From assembly GCF_001653565.1 (NCBI RefSeq), contig NZ_LYPB01000041.1, positions 1 to 59,353 of the forward strand: 59,353 bases of DNA, given 5' to 3'. The notes beneath the pieces are model-generated. The model did not search any database, was not told the origin of the DNA, and was given only the letters and a program-made list of their open reading frames with translations. The translations under genes and the position numbers were made by a program. This DNA is from Paenibacillus oryzisoli (GTDB lineage Bacteria > Bacillota > Bacilli > Paenibacillales > NBRC-103111). Each line of letters starts with the position of its first letter. The first letter of the stretch is position 1. Shown piece after piece: positions 40,605 through 50,790 of the stretch.

Positions 40605-40973
40605 ATGATTCAACCATTTACTCGTTTGGCTGTCGCTGACAACTCAGGTGCGAAACAATTAATGTGTATCCGCGTTTTGGGTGGTACTGGTCGTCGCGTT
40701 GGTCACATCGGTGATTTGATCGTATGTTCAGTAAAAGAAGCAACACCAGGTGGCGTTGTCAAAAAAGGTGACGTTGTTAAAGCAGTTATCGTTCGTACGA
40801 AGAGCGGTGCTCGCCGTAAAGACGGTTCATATATCTCATTTGATGAAAATGCAGCTGTTATCGTGAAAGAAGATAAGAGCCCACGTGGTACTCGTATCTT
40901 CGGACCAGTTGCTCGCGAACTTCGCGATAGAGACTTCATGAAGATCGTATCCTTGGCTCCAGAAGTTATCTAA
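40605..40973 (+). CDS. rplN: 50S ribosomal protein L14
   Basis: 122 residues, [17 protein letters not shown] start. Lies at the subunit interface and is the target of the silencing factor RsfS. AAAGGAGGG upstream. First gene of the spc section. Confidence 0.98.
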   Translation: MIQPFTRLAVADNSGAKQLMCIRVLGGTGRRVGHIGDLIVCSVKEATPGGVVKKGDVVKAVIVRTKSGARRKDGSYISFDENAAVIVKEDKSPRGTRIFGPVARELRDRDFMKIVSLAPEVI

Positions 40974-41028
40974 GACGTGTTACGATGTTGTTTTCCGATC
41001 CGGAGAACCCCAGGAGGTGTAGAAGCTA

Positions 41029-41382
41029 ATGCCAAGACTTAAAAAGAGACTTGAGTCTCATAACAATAAATTGCACGTGAAAAAAGACGATACTGTTTTC
41101 GTTATCACTGGCAAAGACAAAGGTAAGAAAGGCCGCGTTATCGCTGCTTACCCACGTCAAAATCGTGTTCTTGTTGAAGGTGTAAATATGGTTAAGAAAC
41201 ATGCGAAACCATCCCAACTTAACCCACAAGGCGGTATCTTGAATCAAGAAGCTGCTATCCACGTTTCTAACGTGATGCTGATTGATCCTAAGAGCGGCAA
41301 ACCTACTCGCGTAGGATACAAAGTATTAGATAACGGAACGAAAGTTCGTATCGCGAAAAAATCCGGCGAAGTTATTGACTAA
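41029..41382 (+). CDS. rplX: 50S ribosomal protein L24
   Basis: 117 residues with the KOW motif ([17 protein letters not shown], about 22-38). Assembly initiator of the large subunit. AGGAGGTG precedes ATG 41029. Confidence 0.97.
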   Translation: MPRLKKRLESHNNKLHVKKDDTVFVITGKDKGKKGRVIAAYPRQNRVLVEGVNMVKKHAKPSQLNPQGGILNQEAAIHVSNVMLIDPKSGKPTRVGYKVLDNGTKVRIAKKSGEVID

Positions 41383-41415
41383 TACACACATGTAAGGAAA
41401 GGAGGAAACTAAGTC

Positions 41416-41958
41416 ATGACAGTAAGATTGAAAGATCGTTACTTGAACGAGATTACACCAGCTTTAATTCAAAAGTTCAACTACACGACAGTTATGCAAG
41501 TACCGAAAATTGAGAAAGTTGTTATCAACATGGGTGTTGGTGAAGCTGTATCAAACTCCAAAGTACTTGATACTGCAGTAGAAGATCTTCAAAAAATCTC
41601 TGGTCAAAAACCAGTTGTAACTAAATCCAAAAAAGCGATCGCAGGTTTCAAACTTCGCGAAAATATGCCGATTGGTGCGAAAGTAACTCTTCGCGGCGAA
41701 CGCATGTACCACTTCTTGGACAAATTATTTAACGTATCACTCCCACGTGTACGTGACTTCCGCGGTATTTCCAACAAAGCATTTGATGGTCGCGGTAACT
41801 ACACACTTGGTTTGAAAGAACAACTCATTTTCCCTGAAATTGAGTATGATAAAATCGATAAAGTTCGTGGTATGGATATTGTTATCGTAACGACGGCTAA
41901 GTCCGATGAGGAAGCTCGCGAGCTTTTAACACAACTCGGAGCGCCTTTCGTAAAATAG
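41416..41958 (+). CDS. rplE: 50S ribosomal protein L5
   Basis: 180 residues. Binds 5S rRNA in the central protuberance. Conserved VINMGVGEA and [11 protein letters not shown] segments. AAAGGAGGAA precedes ATG 41416. Confidence 0.98.
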   Translation: MTVRLKDRYLNEITPALIQKFNYTTVMQVPKIEKVVINMGVGEAVSNSKVLDTAVEDLQKISGQKPVVTKSKKAIAGFKLRENMPIGAKVTLRGERMYHFLDKLFNVSLPRVRDFRGISNKAFDGRGNYTLGLKEQLIFPEIEYDKIDKVRGMDIVIVTTAKSDEEARELLTQLGAPFVK

Positions 41959-41994
41959 GTTACCAGTCGTACCTATCAGGAGGTGTTATATTAA

Positions 41995-42180
41995 GTGGCA
42001 AAAACTTCGATGAAAGTCAAGCAACAACGTACCCCGAAGTTTAAAGTGCAAGCATACACACGTTGTGAGCGCTGCGGACGTCCGCATTCAGTGCTTCGCA
42101 AGTTCAAAATTTGTCGGATTTGTTTCCGCGAATTAGCACACTTGGGTCAGATTCCAGGCGTGAAAAAAGCAAGCTGGTAA
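41995..42180 (+). CDS. rpsN: 30S ribosomal protein S14, zinc-binding type Z
   Basis: 61 residues, GTG start (CAGGAGGTG upstream). Short form with C4 zinc ribbon CERC...CRIC, the usual type in Bacilli; a Cys-less paralogue elsewhere may replace it when zinc is scarce. Confidence 0.97.
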   Translation: MAKTSMKVKQQRTPKFKVQAYTRCERCGRPHSVLRKFKICRICFRELAHLGQIPGVKKASW

Positions 42181-42213
42181 TCACCCTATTTTCGGGAAGG
42201 AGGTTTACACAAA

Positions 42214-42612
42214 ATGGTCATGTCAGATCCAATTGCAGATATGCTAACACGCATTCGTAATGCGAATATCGTACGTCATGAGACAGTTGAAATCCCAGCT
42301 TCAAAAGTGAAGAGGGAAATCGCTGAAATCCTTAAAAAAGAAGGATTTATCCGTGATGCTGAGTACGTTCAAGATAGCAAACAAGGTATCATTCGTTTGT
42401 TCCTGAAATATGGTTCAAACAATGAGCGTGTTATCTCTGGTTTGAAAAGAATTTCGAAACCAGGTCTACGCGTTTATACAAAATCACAAGAAGTCCCTCG
42501 TGTTCTGGGCGGTTTAGGGATTGCCATCATCTCCACGTCTCAAGGAGTTATGACGGATAAAGATGCTCGTCAATCCAAAGCTGGCGGAGAGGTTATCTGC
42601 TACGTTTGGTAA
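42214..42612 (+). CDS. rpsH: 30S ribosomal protein S8
   Basis: 132 residues, [17 protein letters not shown] start. Central-domain binder; in enterobacteria it represses the spc operon by binding an mRNA mimic. The usual [10 protein letters not shown] signature is present near the C-terminus. Confidence 0.98.
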   Translation: MVMSDPIADMLTRIRNANIVRHETVEIPASKVKREIAEILKKEGFIRDAEYVQDSKQGIIRLFLKYGSNNERVISGLKRISKPGLRVYTKSQEVPRVLGGLGIAIISTSQGVMTDKDARQSKAGGEVICYVW

Positions 42613-42641
42613 TACAATTGTAATTGAATGGAGGTGCAAAC

Positions 42642-43184
42642 ATGTCTCGTATTGGTCGTAAACCAATCACCATTCCAAGTGGTGTAAATGTAACACTAGA
42701 CAATACTCAAATCACGATTAGTGGACCTAAAGGTTCCCTTTCCCGTGTACTTCATACTGATATGAAAGTTAACGTTCTAGAAAACGAGATTTCCGTTGAG
42801 CGTCCTTCCGATAACAAACTCCACCGTTCCCTGCATGGTACAACACGTAGTGTTGTTGCCAACATGGTAAGTGGTGTTACGGAAGGGTTCACGAAATCGT
42901 TGGATCTAGTAGGCGTTGGTTACCGTGCAAACAAAAGCGGTGACAAATTAGTTCTTAACGTTGGGTACTCCCATCCAGTTGAGATCAATCCTGAGAACGG
43001 TATTGAGTTTGATGTTCCTACGAACACCAAAATCATCGTTAAAGGTATTGATAAAGAGCTAGTTGGCGCAATGGCAGCGAAAGTTCGTTCCGTACGTGAA
43101 CCAGAGCCGTATAAAGGTAAAGGTATCAAGTATGAAGGCGAACGTATTCTTCGTAAAGAAGGTAAAGCTGGTAAGAAGAAATAA
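42642..43184 (+). CDS. rplF: 50S ribosomal protein L6
   Basis: 180 residues from ATG 42642 (ATGGAGGTG upstream; the upstream in-frame ATG at 42624 has no site). Two homologous alpha/beta domains; C-terminal [14 protein letters not shown] signature. Confidence 0.97.
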   Translation: MSRIGRKPITIPSGVNVTLDNTQITISGPKGSLSRVLHTDMKVNVLENEISVERPSDNKLHRSLHGTTRSVVANMVSGVTEGFTKSLDLVGVGYRANKSGDKLVLNVGYSHPVEINPENGIEFDVPTNTKIIVKGIDKELVGAMAAKVRSVREPEPYKGKGIKYEGERILRKEGKAGKKK

Positions 43185-43213
43185 GATCGAAAGATCGCGG
43201 GTAATAGCTAAGA

Positions 43214-43245
43214 GTTTTCTTATGAAAACTTGCTACGTAAGCATA
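43214..43245 (-). repeat. Dispersed intergenic repeat, copy B
   Basis: Read on the minus strand it begins TATGCTTACGTAGCAA and ends GTTTTCATAAGAAAAC. It matches copy C (48221-48252, plus strand) at 28 of 32 positions. Lies in the 101-nt rplF-rplR gap, which also holds GATC-GAAA-GATC (43185-43196) and a closing stem GCGGG/CCTCGC (43197-43201 with 43248-43253). Confidence 0.8.
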
Positions 43246-43285
43246 AGCCTCGCATCATAAGATGATGAAAGGAGTGTAAGTATAG

Positions 43286-43654
43286 ATGATTACTAAAAGC
43301 GATAAAAATAAAGCTCGTCTGAAAAGACACCTTCGTGTTCGTAAGAAAATCGAAGGAACAACTCTTCGCCCACGTTTGAACATCTTCCGTTCTTCCAAAC
43401 ATATGTATGCTCAACTTATCGATGATACAACTGGTGCAACTATCGTTGCAGCATCAACACAAGATAAAGAGCTTAAAAGTGAAGTAGGTAACGGTGGAAA
43501 CGTTGAAGCTGCTCGTAAAGTTGGCGCATTGATTGCGGCACGTGCGAAAGAAAAAGGTGTAGTTCAAGTGGTTTTTGACCGCGGTGGATACCTTTATCAT
43601 GGACGTGTTCAAGCATTGGCTGATGCAGCTCGTGAAGCTGGACTTGAATTCTAG
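43286..43654 (+). CDS. rplR: 50S ribosomal protein L18
   Basis: 122 residues: [19 protein letters not shown], basic N-terminus that binds 5S r[28 protein letters not shown]-terminal signature (split across positions about 95-119). AAAGGAGTG precedes ATG 43286. Its leader gap carries repeat copy B. Confidence 0.97.
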   Translation: MITKSDKNKARLKRHLRVRKKIEGTTLRPRLNIFRSSKHMYAQLIDDTTGATIVAASTQDKELKSEVGNGGNVEAARKVGALIAARAKEKGVVQVVFDRGGYLYHGRVQALADAAREAGLEF

Positions 43655-43681
43655 AAATACATTAATAAGGAGGTAAAAGAC

Positions 43682-44179
43682 TTGCGTGTAGATCCTAATA
43701 CTTTAGAGCTAACAGAAAAAGTCGTAAATATTAATCGCGTAGCTAAAGTAGTAAAAGGCGGACGTCGTTTCAGCTTCAGTGCACTTGTTGTCGTTGGCGA
43801 TGGCAATGGCTGGGTTGGTGCAGGAATCGGTAAAGCTTCCGAAGTTCCAGATGCAATCCGTAAAGGCATTGAAGATGCGAAAAAGAACTTGATTCATGTT
43901 CCTATCGTAGGCACTTCGATTCCTCACCTTGTTACTGGTAAATTTGGCGCGGGGCGCGTTCTATTGAAACCAGCATCCCAAGGTACAGGAGTTATCGCAG
44001 GTGGACCAGTTCGTGCAGTACTTGAACTTGCTGGTGTAGGCGATATCTTGACAAAATCCCTAGGTTCATCGAACTCCATGAACATGGTTAACGCAACGCT
44101 TGAAGGCTTAAGCCGCTTGAAAAAAGCGGAAGAAGTTGCAAAGCTTCGCGGTAAATCTGTTCAAGAGCTATTAGGTTAG
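43682..44179 (+). CDS. rpsE: 30S ribosomal protein S5
   Basis: 165 residues, TTG start with AAGGAGGT upstream. Double-stranded RNA-binding-like domain, spectinomycin loop [20 protein letters not shown] intact (about 22-41). Fidelity and mRNA-entry protein. Confidence 0.96.
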   Translation: MRVDPNTLELTEKVVNINRVAKVVKGGRRFSFSALVVVGDGNGWVGAGIGKASEVPDAIRKGIEDAKKNLIHVPIVGTSIPHLVTGKFGAGRVLLKPASQGTGVIAGGPVRAVLELAGVGDILTKSLGSSNSMNMVNATLEGLSRLKKAEEVAKLRGKSVQELLG

Positions 44180-44190
44180 GAGGGGTATAC

Positions 44191-44379
44191 ATGGCTAAAC
44201 AATTACAAGTTACCCTAAAACGCAGCTTGATCGGCCGCCCTGAAACGCAACGCGTTACTGTGAAAACACTTGGTCTTCGCAAGATTAACCAAACTGTTCT
44301 TCACCAAGATAATGCTGCAATCAGAGGTATGGTTAACCAAGTAAGCCATTTGGTAGAAGTTAAAGAAATTGAAGCATAG
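44191..44379 (+). CDS. rpmD: 50S ribosomal protein L30
   Basis: 62 residues, [20 protein letters not shown]. Small protein without the eukaryotic extension. TAGGAGGGG precedes ATG 44191. Confidence 0.97.
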   Translation: MAKQLQVTLKRSLIGRPETQRVTVKTLGLRKINQTVLHQDNAAIRGMVNQVSHLVEVKEIEA

Positions 44380-44415
44380 AAATATGAATTTAAGATCTAG
44401 AGGAGGTGTACAACG

Positions 44416-44856
44416 ATGAAGTTACATGAGCTAAGTTCTGCTACTGGCGCTCGTAAATCACCTAAGCGTGTTGGACGTGGAACAAGTAGTGGTATGGGTA
44501 AAACATCAACTCGCGGACATAAAGGTCAAAACGCACGTTCCGGTGGAGGCGTTCGTCCTGGTTTCGAGGGTGGACAAAACCCATTGTACCGTCGTTTACC
44601 TAAGCGCGGATTTACGAACCGTTTCCGTACGGAGTACGCGATCGTTAATCTTGAAGACTTGAACAGTTTCGCAGCTGGTACTGAAGTTACTCCAGAAGTA
44701 TTAATGGAGACTGGTATTGTTAAAGCTCCTAAAGACGGCATTAAGATTTTAGGAAACGGTGAAATCACAGTAAAATTAACCGTTAAAGCGAACAAGTTCT
44801 CTCAATCAGCGATTGAGAAAATCCAAGCTGCCGGCGGTCAAACCGAGGTGATTTAA
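44416..44856 (+). CDS. rplO: 50S ribosomal protein L15
   Basis: 146 residues. Gly/Arg-rich N-terminal extension ([18 protein letters not shown]) threads into the 50S core. Stop codon overlaps secY start by one base (TAATG). Confidence 0.98.
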   Translation: MKLHELSSATGARKSPKRVGRGTSSGMGKTSTRGHKGQNARSGGGVRPGFEGGQNPLYRRLPKRGFTNRFRTEYAIVNLEDLNSFAAGTEVTPEVLMETGIVKAPKDGIKILGNGEITVKLTVKANKFSQSAIEKIQAAGGQTEVI

Positions 44857-46160
44857 TGTTCAATACCATAGCCAACATCTTCAAAGTAGAAGATTTACGC
44901 AGAAGGATTCTCTTCACGCTAATCTTGCTAATCGTCTACCGTTTGGGTGCCTTTATTCCGGTTCCAAACATTAATACAGATGTTCTGAAACTTCAAGATC
45001 AAGCGAATCAGAGCGATGTCTTTGGTTTGCTTAACACGTTCTCCGGCGGTGCGCTCTTCCAATTCTCCATCTTCGCGATGGGAATTATGCCTTATATCAC
45101 GGCTTCGATCATTGTTCAGCTTTTGTCCATGGATGTTATCCCGCGCTTCGCGCAATGGGCAAAAGAAGGAGATGTAGGAAGAAAGAAAATGACGCAGGTG
45201 ACTCGTTACGGTACGATCGTTCTAGGGTTGATTCAAGCTTTCGGTTTATCAATTGGCTTTAACCGCCTATACAGTGGTTTGGTTATTGATGCTGGGTTTA
45301 CAACTTTCGCACTAATCGCTATCGTGTTGACAGCTGGTACAGCTTTCTTGATGTGGCTAGGTGAGCAAATCACGGAATACGGTATTGGTAACGGTATTTC
45401 CATTATCATCTTTGCTGGTATCGTTTCAGCGATTCCAACAAGCATACAACAAATCTACAAAACGCTTTTTGCAACCGATGGAGCCCTGTTCCTGAACATT
45501 GTGAAACTAATCATTATTGCTTTAGTTGTTATCCTGATTATTGCTGGCGTTATATTTGTACAACAAGGTGTTCGTAAGATACCTGTACAATATGCGAAGC
45601 GAGTAGTTGGTCGTAAAATGTATGGTGGGCAAACAACACACATTCCACTTAAAGTGAATGCTGCTGGTGTTATCCCTGTAATCTTCGCATTATCACTTTT
45701 GATGTTTCCTCCAACCATTGCAAGTTACTGGAGAGGAAATGTAGTCGCAGAATGGATTATTAACAACTTGAGTATTAACCAAACTGCACCATTAGCGATT
45801 GTACTGTATGTACTGCTGATTATCGGTTTCACCTACTTCTACACCTTCGTACAAATTAATCCAGTTCAAATGGCTGATCAGATGAAGAAGAATGGCGGAT
45901 ACATACCAGGTATTAGACCAGGTAAAACGACTTCGACTTATCTGACTCGCGTAATGACTAGAATTACTCTTTCTGGAGCTTTGTTCCTTTCCGCAATTTC
46001 GATTCTTCCTATGTTATTTGGAGGACTTGCCGGATTGCCTAGCTCGGTTCAAATAGGTGGTACATCTTTGCTTATCGTAGTAGGCGTTGGTCTTGAGACA
46101 ATGAAGCAAATCGAGAGCCAATTGATTAAGCGTCATTACAAAGGGTTCATCAATAAATAG
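44856..46160 (+). CDS. secY: Preprotein translocase subunit SecY
   Basis: 434 residues, ten predicted membrane helices. Channel of the Sec translocon; SecY signatures GIMPYITASIIVQLL (helix 2) and the cytosolic loop KTTSTYLTRVMTR-containing region before the last helices. Its partner secE is at 18509. Translationally coupled to rplO. Confidence 0.98.
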   Translation: MFNTIANIFKVEDLRRRILFTLILLIVYRLGAFIPVPNINTDVLKLQDQANQSDVFGLLNTFSGGALFQFSIFAMGIMPYITASIIVQLLSMDVIPRFAQWAKEGDVGRKKMTQVTRYGTIVLGLIQAFGLSIGFNRLYSGLVIDAGFTTFALIAIVLTAGTAFLMWLGEQITEYGIGNGISIIIFAGIVSAIPTSIQQIYKTLFATDGALFLNIVKLIIIALVVILIIAGVIFVQQGVRKIPVQYAKRVVGRKMYGGQTTHIPLKVNAAGVIPVIFALSLLMFPPTIASYWRGNVVAEWIINNLSINQTAPLAIVLYVLLIIGFTYFYTFVQINPVQMADQMKKNGGYIPGIRPGKTTSTYLTRVMTRITLSGALFLSAISILPMLFGGLAGLPSSVQIGGTSLLIVVGVGLETMKQIESQLIKRHYKGFINK

Positions 46161-46162
46161 CT

Positions 46163-46205
46163 AATAGGTACTGATGGGGCAAGTTCTGCGACATCGGCAC
46201 CTATT
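46163..46205 (+). other. Hairpin in the secY-adk gap
   Basis: AATAGGT (46163-46169) pairs with ACCTATT (46199-46205), with an inner GATG/CATC pairing (46173-46176 with 46192-46195). No T-run follows, so it is not a terminator. Role unknown. Confidence 0.5.
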
Positions 46206-46246
46206 GTGCTGTTCGTAATGCCGAGTGCGATGGGGAGGTTTTAATT

Positions 46247-46897
46247 GTGAACGTAATATTTATGGGGCCTCCTGGTGCAGGCAAAGGTACGCAAGCAGAG
46301 AAAATCGTTTCGGAGTTTCAAATTCCGCATATTTCAACTGGCGATGCATTTCGCGCAGCCATGAGCCAAGGTACTCCAATGGGTATCGAAGCTAAGGGAT
46401 ATGTAGATAAAGGGCTTCTTGTTCCTGATGAAATTACGAATGGTATTGTGAGAGAGCGTCTTGCTCAGCCGGATTGCGATAAAGGATTTTTGTTAGATGG
46501 GTTTCCTAGAACGGTAGCTCAAGCTGATGCATTGTCTGATATCGTTGATTCACTTGGTAAGAAGATTGAGGTCGTAATCAATCTTGCTGTTGATCGCAGT
46601 TATCTGTTAGCACGACTAACTGGCCGAAGAATTTGTAAATCCTGTGGTTCTACGTATCATGTCATCTTCAACCCACCTCAGCAAGAAGGCGTATGCGATA
46701 AATGTTCCGGTGAGTTGTACCAACGATCTGATGATACGGAAGAGAAAGTCGGAACACGTTTGGATGAATACATCAACAAAACGGCTCCGCTTCTGGATTA
46801 CTACCAAAAGAGGGAATTATTGCGTGAGGTTAACGGGGAACAAGACATTCATGCGGTAACCGAACAAATTAGCTCACTGCTACGAGGTCTAGCGTAA
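46247..46897 (+). CDS. adk: Adenylate kinase
   Basis: 216 residues, GTG start (GGGGAGGT upstream). Interconverts ATP+AMP and 2 ADP. P-loop [10 protein letters not shown] (7-16), AMP site with DGFPRT, and a LID with Cys4 zinc site (CKSC...CDKC), typical of Gram-positives. Overlaps map by one base. Confidence 0.98.
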   Translation: MNVIFMGPPGAGKGTQAEKIVSEFQIPHISTGDAFRAAMSQGTPMGIEAKGYVDKGLLVPDEITNGIVRERLAQPDCDKGFLLDGFPRTVAQADALSDIVDSLGKKIEVVINLAVDRSYLLARLTGRRICKSCGSTYHVIFNPPQQEGVCDKCSGELYQRSDDTEEKVGTRLDEYINKTAPLLDYYQKRELLREVNGEQDIHAVTEQISSLLRGLA

Positions 46898-47649
46898 TGA
46901 TCATTTGTAAGTCCGAGGTTGAACTAGACCTAATGCGAGAAGCAGGTCGTATCGTAGCCGAAACGCACCGCTTATTGGCAAGGGCGATTCGTCCGAACAT
47001 TACAACGAAAGAACTTGATCAGATCGCAGAGGAATTCATTCGCAGTCAGGGAGCAATTCCATCTTTCAAAGGTTACAATGGTTTTCCTGGGAGCATTTGT
47101 GCTTCAGTCAACGAAGAATTAGTTCATGGTATTCCTGGTCCAAGAAAGCTAGTTGAGGGCGACATTATCTCTATTGATATTGGTGCTCAATATAAAGGTT
47201 ATCATGGAGATTCTGCTTGGACATATCCTGTTGGTGAAATTTCTGAAACAGCTCGGCGTTTGTTGACTGTAACAGAAGAATCACTCTACCGAGGCATTGC
47301 ACAAGCTAAACCGGATGCTAGACTCTACACGTTGTCGCATGCAATCCAAACTTGTATTGAAGACGCAGGCTTCTCCGTGGTTATAGAGTATGTCGGTCAT
47401 GGTATTGGAACGGATCTTCACGAAGAACCACAAATTCCGAACTATGGTATACCTGACAAAGGTCCTCGACTCAAACCAGGCATGGTCTTAGCCATTGAAC
47501 CCATGGTGGTTGTTGGCGAAAGATTCGTCCAAACACTCGAAGACGATTGGACCGTAGTCACTTCAGATCGTACCTTATGTGCTCATTTCGAACATACGGT
47601 TGCCATAACGGCAGCTGGTTATGAAATACTAACTTTGCCTAGATCGTAG
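46897..47649 (+). CDS. map: Methionine aminopeptidase, type I
   Basis: 250 residues. Removes the initiator Met. The five metal ligands are visible: D and D in ISIDIGAQ...GDSAWT, H in [10 protein letters not shown], and the two Glu in AIEPMV and FEHTVAI. Slightly different from the main B. subtilis MapA by eye but in the same operon position. Confidence 0.97.
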   Translation: MIICKSEVELDLMREAGRIVAETHRLLARAIRPNITTKELDQIAEEFIRSQGAIPSFKGYNGFPGSICASVNEELVHGIPGPRKLVEGDIISIDIGAQYKGYHGDSAWTYPVGEISETARRLLTVTEESLYRGIAQAKPDARLYTLSHAIQTCIEDAGFSVVIEYVGHGIGTDLHEEPQIPNYGIPDKGPRLKPGMVLAIEPMVVVGERFVQTLEDDWTVVTSDRTLCAHFEHTVAITAAGYEILTLPRS

Positions 47650-47658
47650 GTGAACTGA

Positions 47659-47964
47659 GTGGATAGTATGATTCCGCAAGTGGGTCAAATCGTAAAGGTG
47701 CTTCGCGGTAGAGATCCCGGAGAATATGCGGTCGTGATTCGTATTGAAGATCATCGTTTTGTCTGGCTTGCCGATGGCGATCATCGTAAATTCGATCAAC
47801 CGAAGAAGAAGAACCTGAATCATCTTCATTTACAAGAAACGATTAGCAGTGAAGTAGCGTCAAGCATTAGGGAAACAGGTCGTGTGACTAATGGGAAATT
47901 GCGCTTTGCAATCGCCAAATTCGTTGAACTTATGCAAGTTGAAGCACAAGAGAAAGGAGAATGA
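47659..47964 (+). CDS. KOW-domain RNA-binding protein (YbzG-like)
   Basis: 101 residues; N-terminal KOW motif ([20 protein letters not shown], about 8-27), then a charged region. Similar to the L14e-like small protein found between map and infA in Bacilli. Start GTG 47659 is 5 nt from AGGTGA; ATG 47668 is the alternative. Function unknown; probably binds ribosomal RNA. Confidence 0.85.
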   Translation: MDSMIPQVGQIVKVLRGRDPGEYAVVIRIEDHRFVWLADGDHRKFDQPKKKNLNHLHLQETISSEVASSIRETGRVTNGKLRFAIAKFVELMQVEAQEKGE

Positions 47965-47966
47965 CT

Positions 47967-48185
47967 GTGGCCAAAGAAGATGTAATTGAAGTAGAAGGTA
48001 CAGTGATTGAACCTCTTCCGAATGCAATGTTTAAAGTTGAATTGGAAAATGGTCATAAAATCCTAGCCCATGTTTCAGGAAAGATCAGAATGCATTTTAT
48101 TCGCATTTTGCCTGGAGATAAGGTTACCGTAGAATTATCGCCTTATGATTTGACGAGAGGCCGTATAACCTACCGTTTCAAATAA
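47967..48185 (+). CDS. infA: Translation initiation factor IF-1
   Basis: 72 residues from GTG 47967 ([13 protein letters not shown]), AAGGAGA 6 nt upstream; an in-frame ATG at 47961 is too close to the site. OB fold; occupies the A site during initiation. Only 2 nt after the KOW gene. Confidence 0.96.
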   Translation: MAKEDVIEVEGTVIEPLPNAMFKVELENGHKILAHVSGKIRMHFIRILPGDKVTVELSPYDLTRGRITYRFK

Positions 48186-48220
48186 ATGTTCGGCTTTAGA
48201 AGTAATACTCTCTCAAGGCG

Positions 48221-48252
48221 TATGCTTACGAAGCAAGTTTTCTAACGAAAAC
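48221..48252 (+). repeat. Dispersed intergenic repeat, copy C
   Basis: Begins TATGCTTACGAAGCAA and ends GTTTTCTAACGAAAAC. Lies in the infA-rpmJ gap. A second TGCTTACG (48263-48270) follows 11 nt after the unit, just upstream of the rpmJ ribosome-binding site. Same sequence as copy B but opposite orientation. Confidence 0.8.
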
Positions 48253-48274
48253 GCAACATGGTTGCTTACGATAA

Positions 48275-48403
<129 letters not shown>

Positions 48404-48421
48404 AAGGAGGTGCATCTGTAG

Positions 48422-48790
48422 ATGGCACGTTTAGCTGGAGTTGACTTACCTCGTGACAAACGAGTTATAATTGCGTTGACTTACATTTTCGGTATTGGTA
48501 ACACTACTGCTCAAAAAATCATTGAATCCACGGGAATCAATGGAAGCACTCGCGTTCGCGACCTTACGGAAGATGAAGTGAGCAAAATCCGTGATGTAAT
48601 TGACAAAACCCTTAAAGTAGAAGGCGATCTTCGTCGTGAGATTTCCCTAAACATCAAACGTCTAATCGAAATCGGATCCTACCGTGGTCTTCGTCACCGC
48701 CGTGGTCTTCCTGTTCGTGGTCAACGTACTAAAACTAATGCTCGTACACGTAAAGGTCCTCGTCGTACAGTAGCTAATAAGAAGAAATAA
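48422..48790 (+). CDS. rpsM: 30S ribosomal protein S13
   Basis: 122 residues, [15 protein letters not shown]. 30S head, bridges to L5; basic C-terminal tail ([16 protein letters not shown]) reaches the P-site tRNA. AAAGGAGGTG upstream. Confidence 0.98.
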   Translation: MARLAGVDLPRDKRVIIALTYIFGIGNTTAQKIIESTGINGSTRVRDLTEDEVSKIRDVIDKTLKVEGDLRREISLNIKRLIEIGSYRGLRHRRGLPVRGQRTKTNARTRKGPRRTVANKKK

Positions 48791-48808
48791 TAAAGGGGGT
48801 TAGAGCTA

Positions 48809-49204
48809 ATGGCAAAACCTAAAAAAGTCGTCCGTACGAAACGTCGTGACCGGAAAAATATTGAGAGCGGTGTAGCACACATCCGTTCAACATTTAACAA
48901 CACGATCGTAACGATCACGGATCCACATGGTAACGCAATTTCTTGGGCAAGTTCAGGAAACCTTGGATTCAAAGGTTCCCGTAAAAGCACTCCTTTCGCA
49001 GCACAAATGGCAGCTGAAAAAGCAGCTAAAGCAGCAATGGAGCACGGCTTGAAAACTGTTGAAGTTATGGTTAAAGGTCCAGGCGCTGGCCGCGAAGCAG
49101 CAATCCGCTCTTTGCAAGCAGCAGGTCTTGAAGTAAACCTGATTAAAGACGTGACGCCGGTTCCTCATAATGGCTGCCGTCCTCCAAAACGTCGTCGCGT
49201 ATAA
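48809..49204 (+). CDS. rpsK: 30S ribosomal protein S11
   Basis: 131 residues, with [15 protein letters not shown] and [18 protein letters not shown]-terminal signature. Platform protein near the E-site mRNA. Confidence 0.98.
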   Translation: MAKPKKVVRTKRRDRKNIESGVAHIRSTFNNTIVTITDPHGNAISWASSGNLGFKGSRKSTPFAAQMAAEKAAKAAMEHGLKTVEVMVKGPGAGREAAIRSLQAAGLEVNLIKDVTPVPHNGCRPPKRRRV

Positions 49205-49329
49205 TTCAGGATCACTTTGTAGTATAATTATTCCAAATCCGTGAATAATGGATTGAAGGATAGGCATACTATGAAATTTTCAACGAAGTATCCAGAGGGA
49301 ACCGACGTATTGAATGGAGGGTACATTTC

Positions 49330-50274
49330 ATGATCGAAATCGAAAAGCCAAAAATAGAAACTGTAGCATTAAGTGAAGATGGCGCTTATGGTAGATTTAT
49401 CATTGAGCCTTTGGAGCGTGGCTACGGTACAACCTTAGGAAACTCACTACGTCGTATCTTACTGTCCTCCTTACCGGGGGCAGCAGTAACCTCTGTCCAA
49501 ATCGATGGCGTTTTGCACGAATTTTCAACGATTCCTGGTGTGCTTGAGGATGTTACGGAAATTATCCTTAATCTCAAAGGTTTGTCGTTGAAGATTCACT
49601 CCGATGAGGAGAAAGTGCTAGAAATTGATGCAGAAGGAGAAGGTAACATTACTGCGGCTGATATCCGTGGTGATAGTGACGTGGAAATCCTTAACCCGGA
49701 TTTACACATCGCTACCTTGTCTCCAGATGCACGTCTTCACATGAGGATTCATGCGGGCAGAGGGCGCGGTTACGTCCAGTCAGACAAAAATAAGCATGAA
49801 GAACAACCAATTGGTGTTATTCCAATTGATTCAATCTACACGCCTATTACTCGGGTAAACTACGCAATTGAGAATACTCGCGTCGGTCAAGTGACTAACT
49901 ATGATAAGTTGACTCTCGAAGTGTGGACCGATGGAAGTATTCGTCCAGAAGAAGCAGTAAGCTTGGGCGCGAAAATCTTAACAGAACATTTGCTCTTGTT
50001 CGTTGGTTTGACGGACGAAGCAAAAGACGCTGAGATTATGGTTGAAAAAGAAGAAGATAAGAAAGAAAAAGTTCTTGAGATGACGATCGAAGAACTAGAT
50101 CTTTCCGTTCGCTCTTACAACTGTCTCAAACGTGCTGGGATTAATACCGTACAAGAGCTGATTACCAAAACAGAAGAAGACATGATGAAAGTTCGGAACT
50201 TAGGTCGCAAATCACTTGAAGAAGTTCAAGAGAAGCTCGAAGAGCTGGGTTTAGGTCTACGTACTGAGGAATAG
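49330..50274 (+). CDS. rpoA: DNA-directed RNA polymerase subunit alpha
   Basis: 314 residues: N-terminal dimerisation domain ([20 protein letters not shown]), linker, and C-terminal domain ([20 protein letters not shown]) that contacts UP elements and activators. ATGGAGGG precedes ATG 49330. The 125-nt gap before it holds ATTATTC/GAATAAT (49227-49233 with 49243-49249), a small hairpin of unknown role. Confidence 0.98.
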   Translation: MIEIEKPKIETVALSEDGAYGRFIIEPLERGYGTTLGNSLRRILLSSLPGAAVTSVQIDGVLHEFSTIPGVLEDVTEIILNLKGLSLKIHSDEEKVLEIDAEGEGNITAADIRGDSDVEILNPDLHIATLSPDARLHMRIHAGRGRGYVQSDKNKHEEQPIGVIPIDSIYTPITRVNYAIENTRVGQVTNYDKLTLEVWTDGSIRPEEAVSLGAKILTEHLLLFVGLTDEAKDAEIMVEKEEDKKEKVLEMTIEELDLSVRSYNCLKRAGINTVQELITKTEEDMMKVRNLGRKSLEEVQEKLEELGLGLRTEE

Positions 50275-50298
50275 TCTTGTCAGAAGGAGGTTAACTCA

Positions 50299-50664
50299 AT
50301 GAACTACAGAAAATTGAACCGCGATTCCAGTAATCGTAAAGCATTATTTCGTGATCTGGTAACGGATCTGTTCATACATGAGCGCATTCAAACAACAGAA
50401 GCAAAAGCTAAAGAGATTCGTTCAATCGCTGAGAAGTTAATTACTCTTGCGAAACGCGGAGATCTTCACGCACGCCGTCAGGTTGCTGCTTTTGTTCGCA
50501 GAGAAGCTGCCAACGAAAATCAAGATGCGATTCAAAAACTATTCTCTGATTTGGCTACTCGTTACTCCGAGCGTCCAGGCGGATACACACGTATCCTTAA
50601 ACTGGGACCACGCCGCGGTGACGCAGCACCAATGGTTTACCTAGAGCTAGTAGATCGCGCATAG
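50299..50664 (+). CDS. rplQ: 50S ribosomal protein L17
   Basis: 121 residues, [20 protein letters not shown]. Tunnel-exit region. Last gene of the S10-spc-alpha super-operon. Confidence 0.98.
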   Translation: MNYRKLNRDSSNRKALFRDLVTDLFIHERIQTTEAKAKEIRSIAEKLITLAKRGDLHARRQVAAFVRREAANENQDAIQKLFSDLATRYSERPGGYTRILKLGPRRGDAAPMVYLELVDRA

Positions 50665-50676
50665 AAGACGGATGGG

Positions 50677-50722
50677 AAAGGGTGGACGGAATCTACTTAG
50701 ATTCTGGTGAAGCCCTTTTTTT
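50677..50722 (+). terminator. Terminator of the ribosomal super-operon
   Basis: AAAGGG...CCCTTT with an inner GAATCT/AGATTC hairpin, followed by seven T (50716-50722). B. subtilis has a terminator at the same place. Confidence 0.8.
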
Positions 50723-50790
50723 GCAGTCTTGGATCGCATTCTAGTGGATTGGGGTGAATAGCACCTCAAGCTAGGTAGGAAGGATGACTC

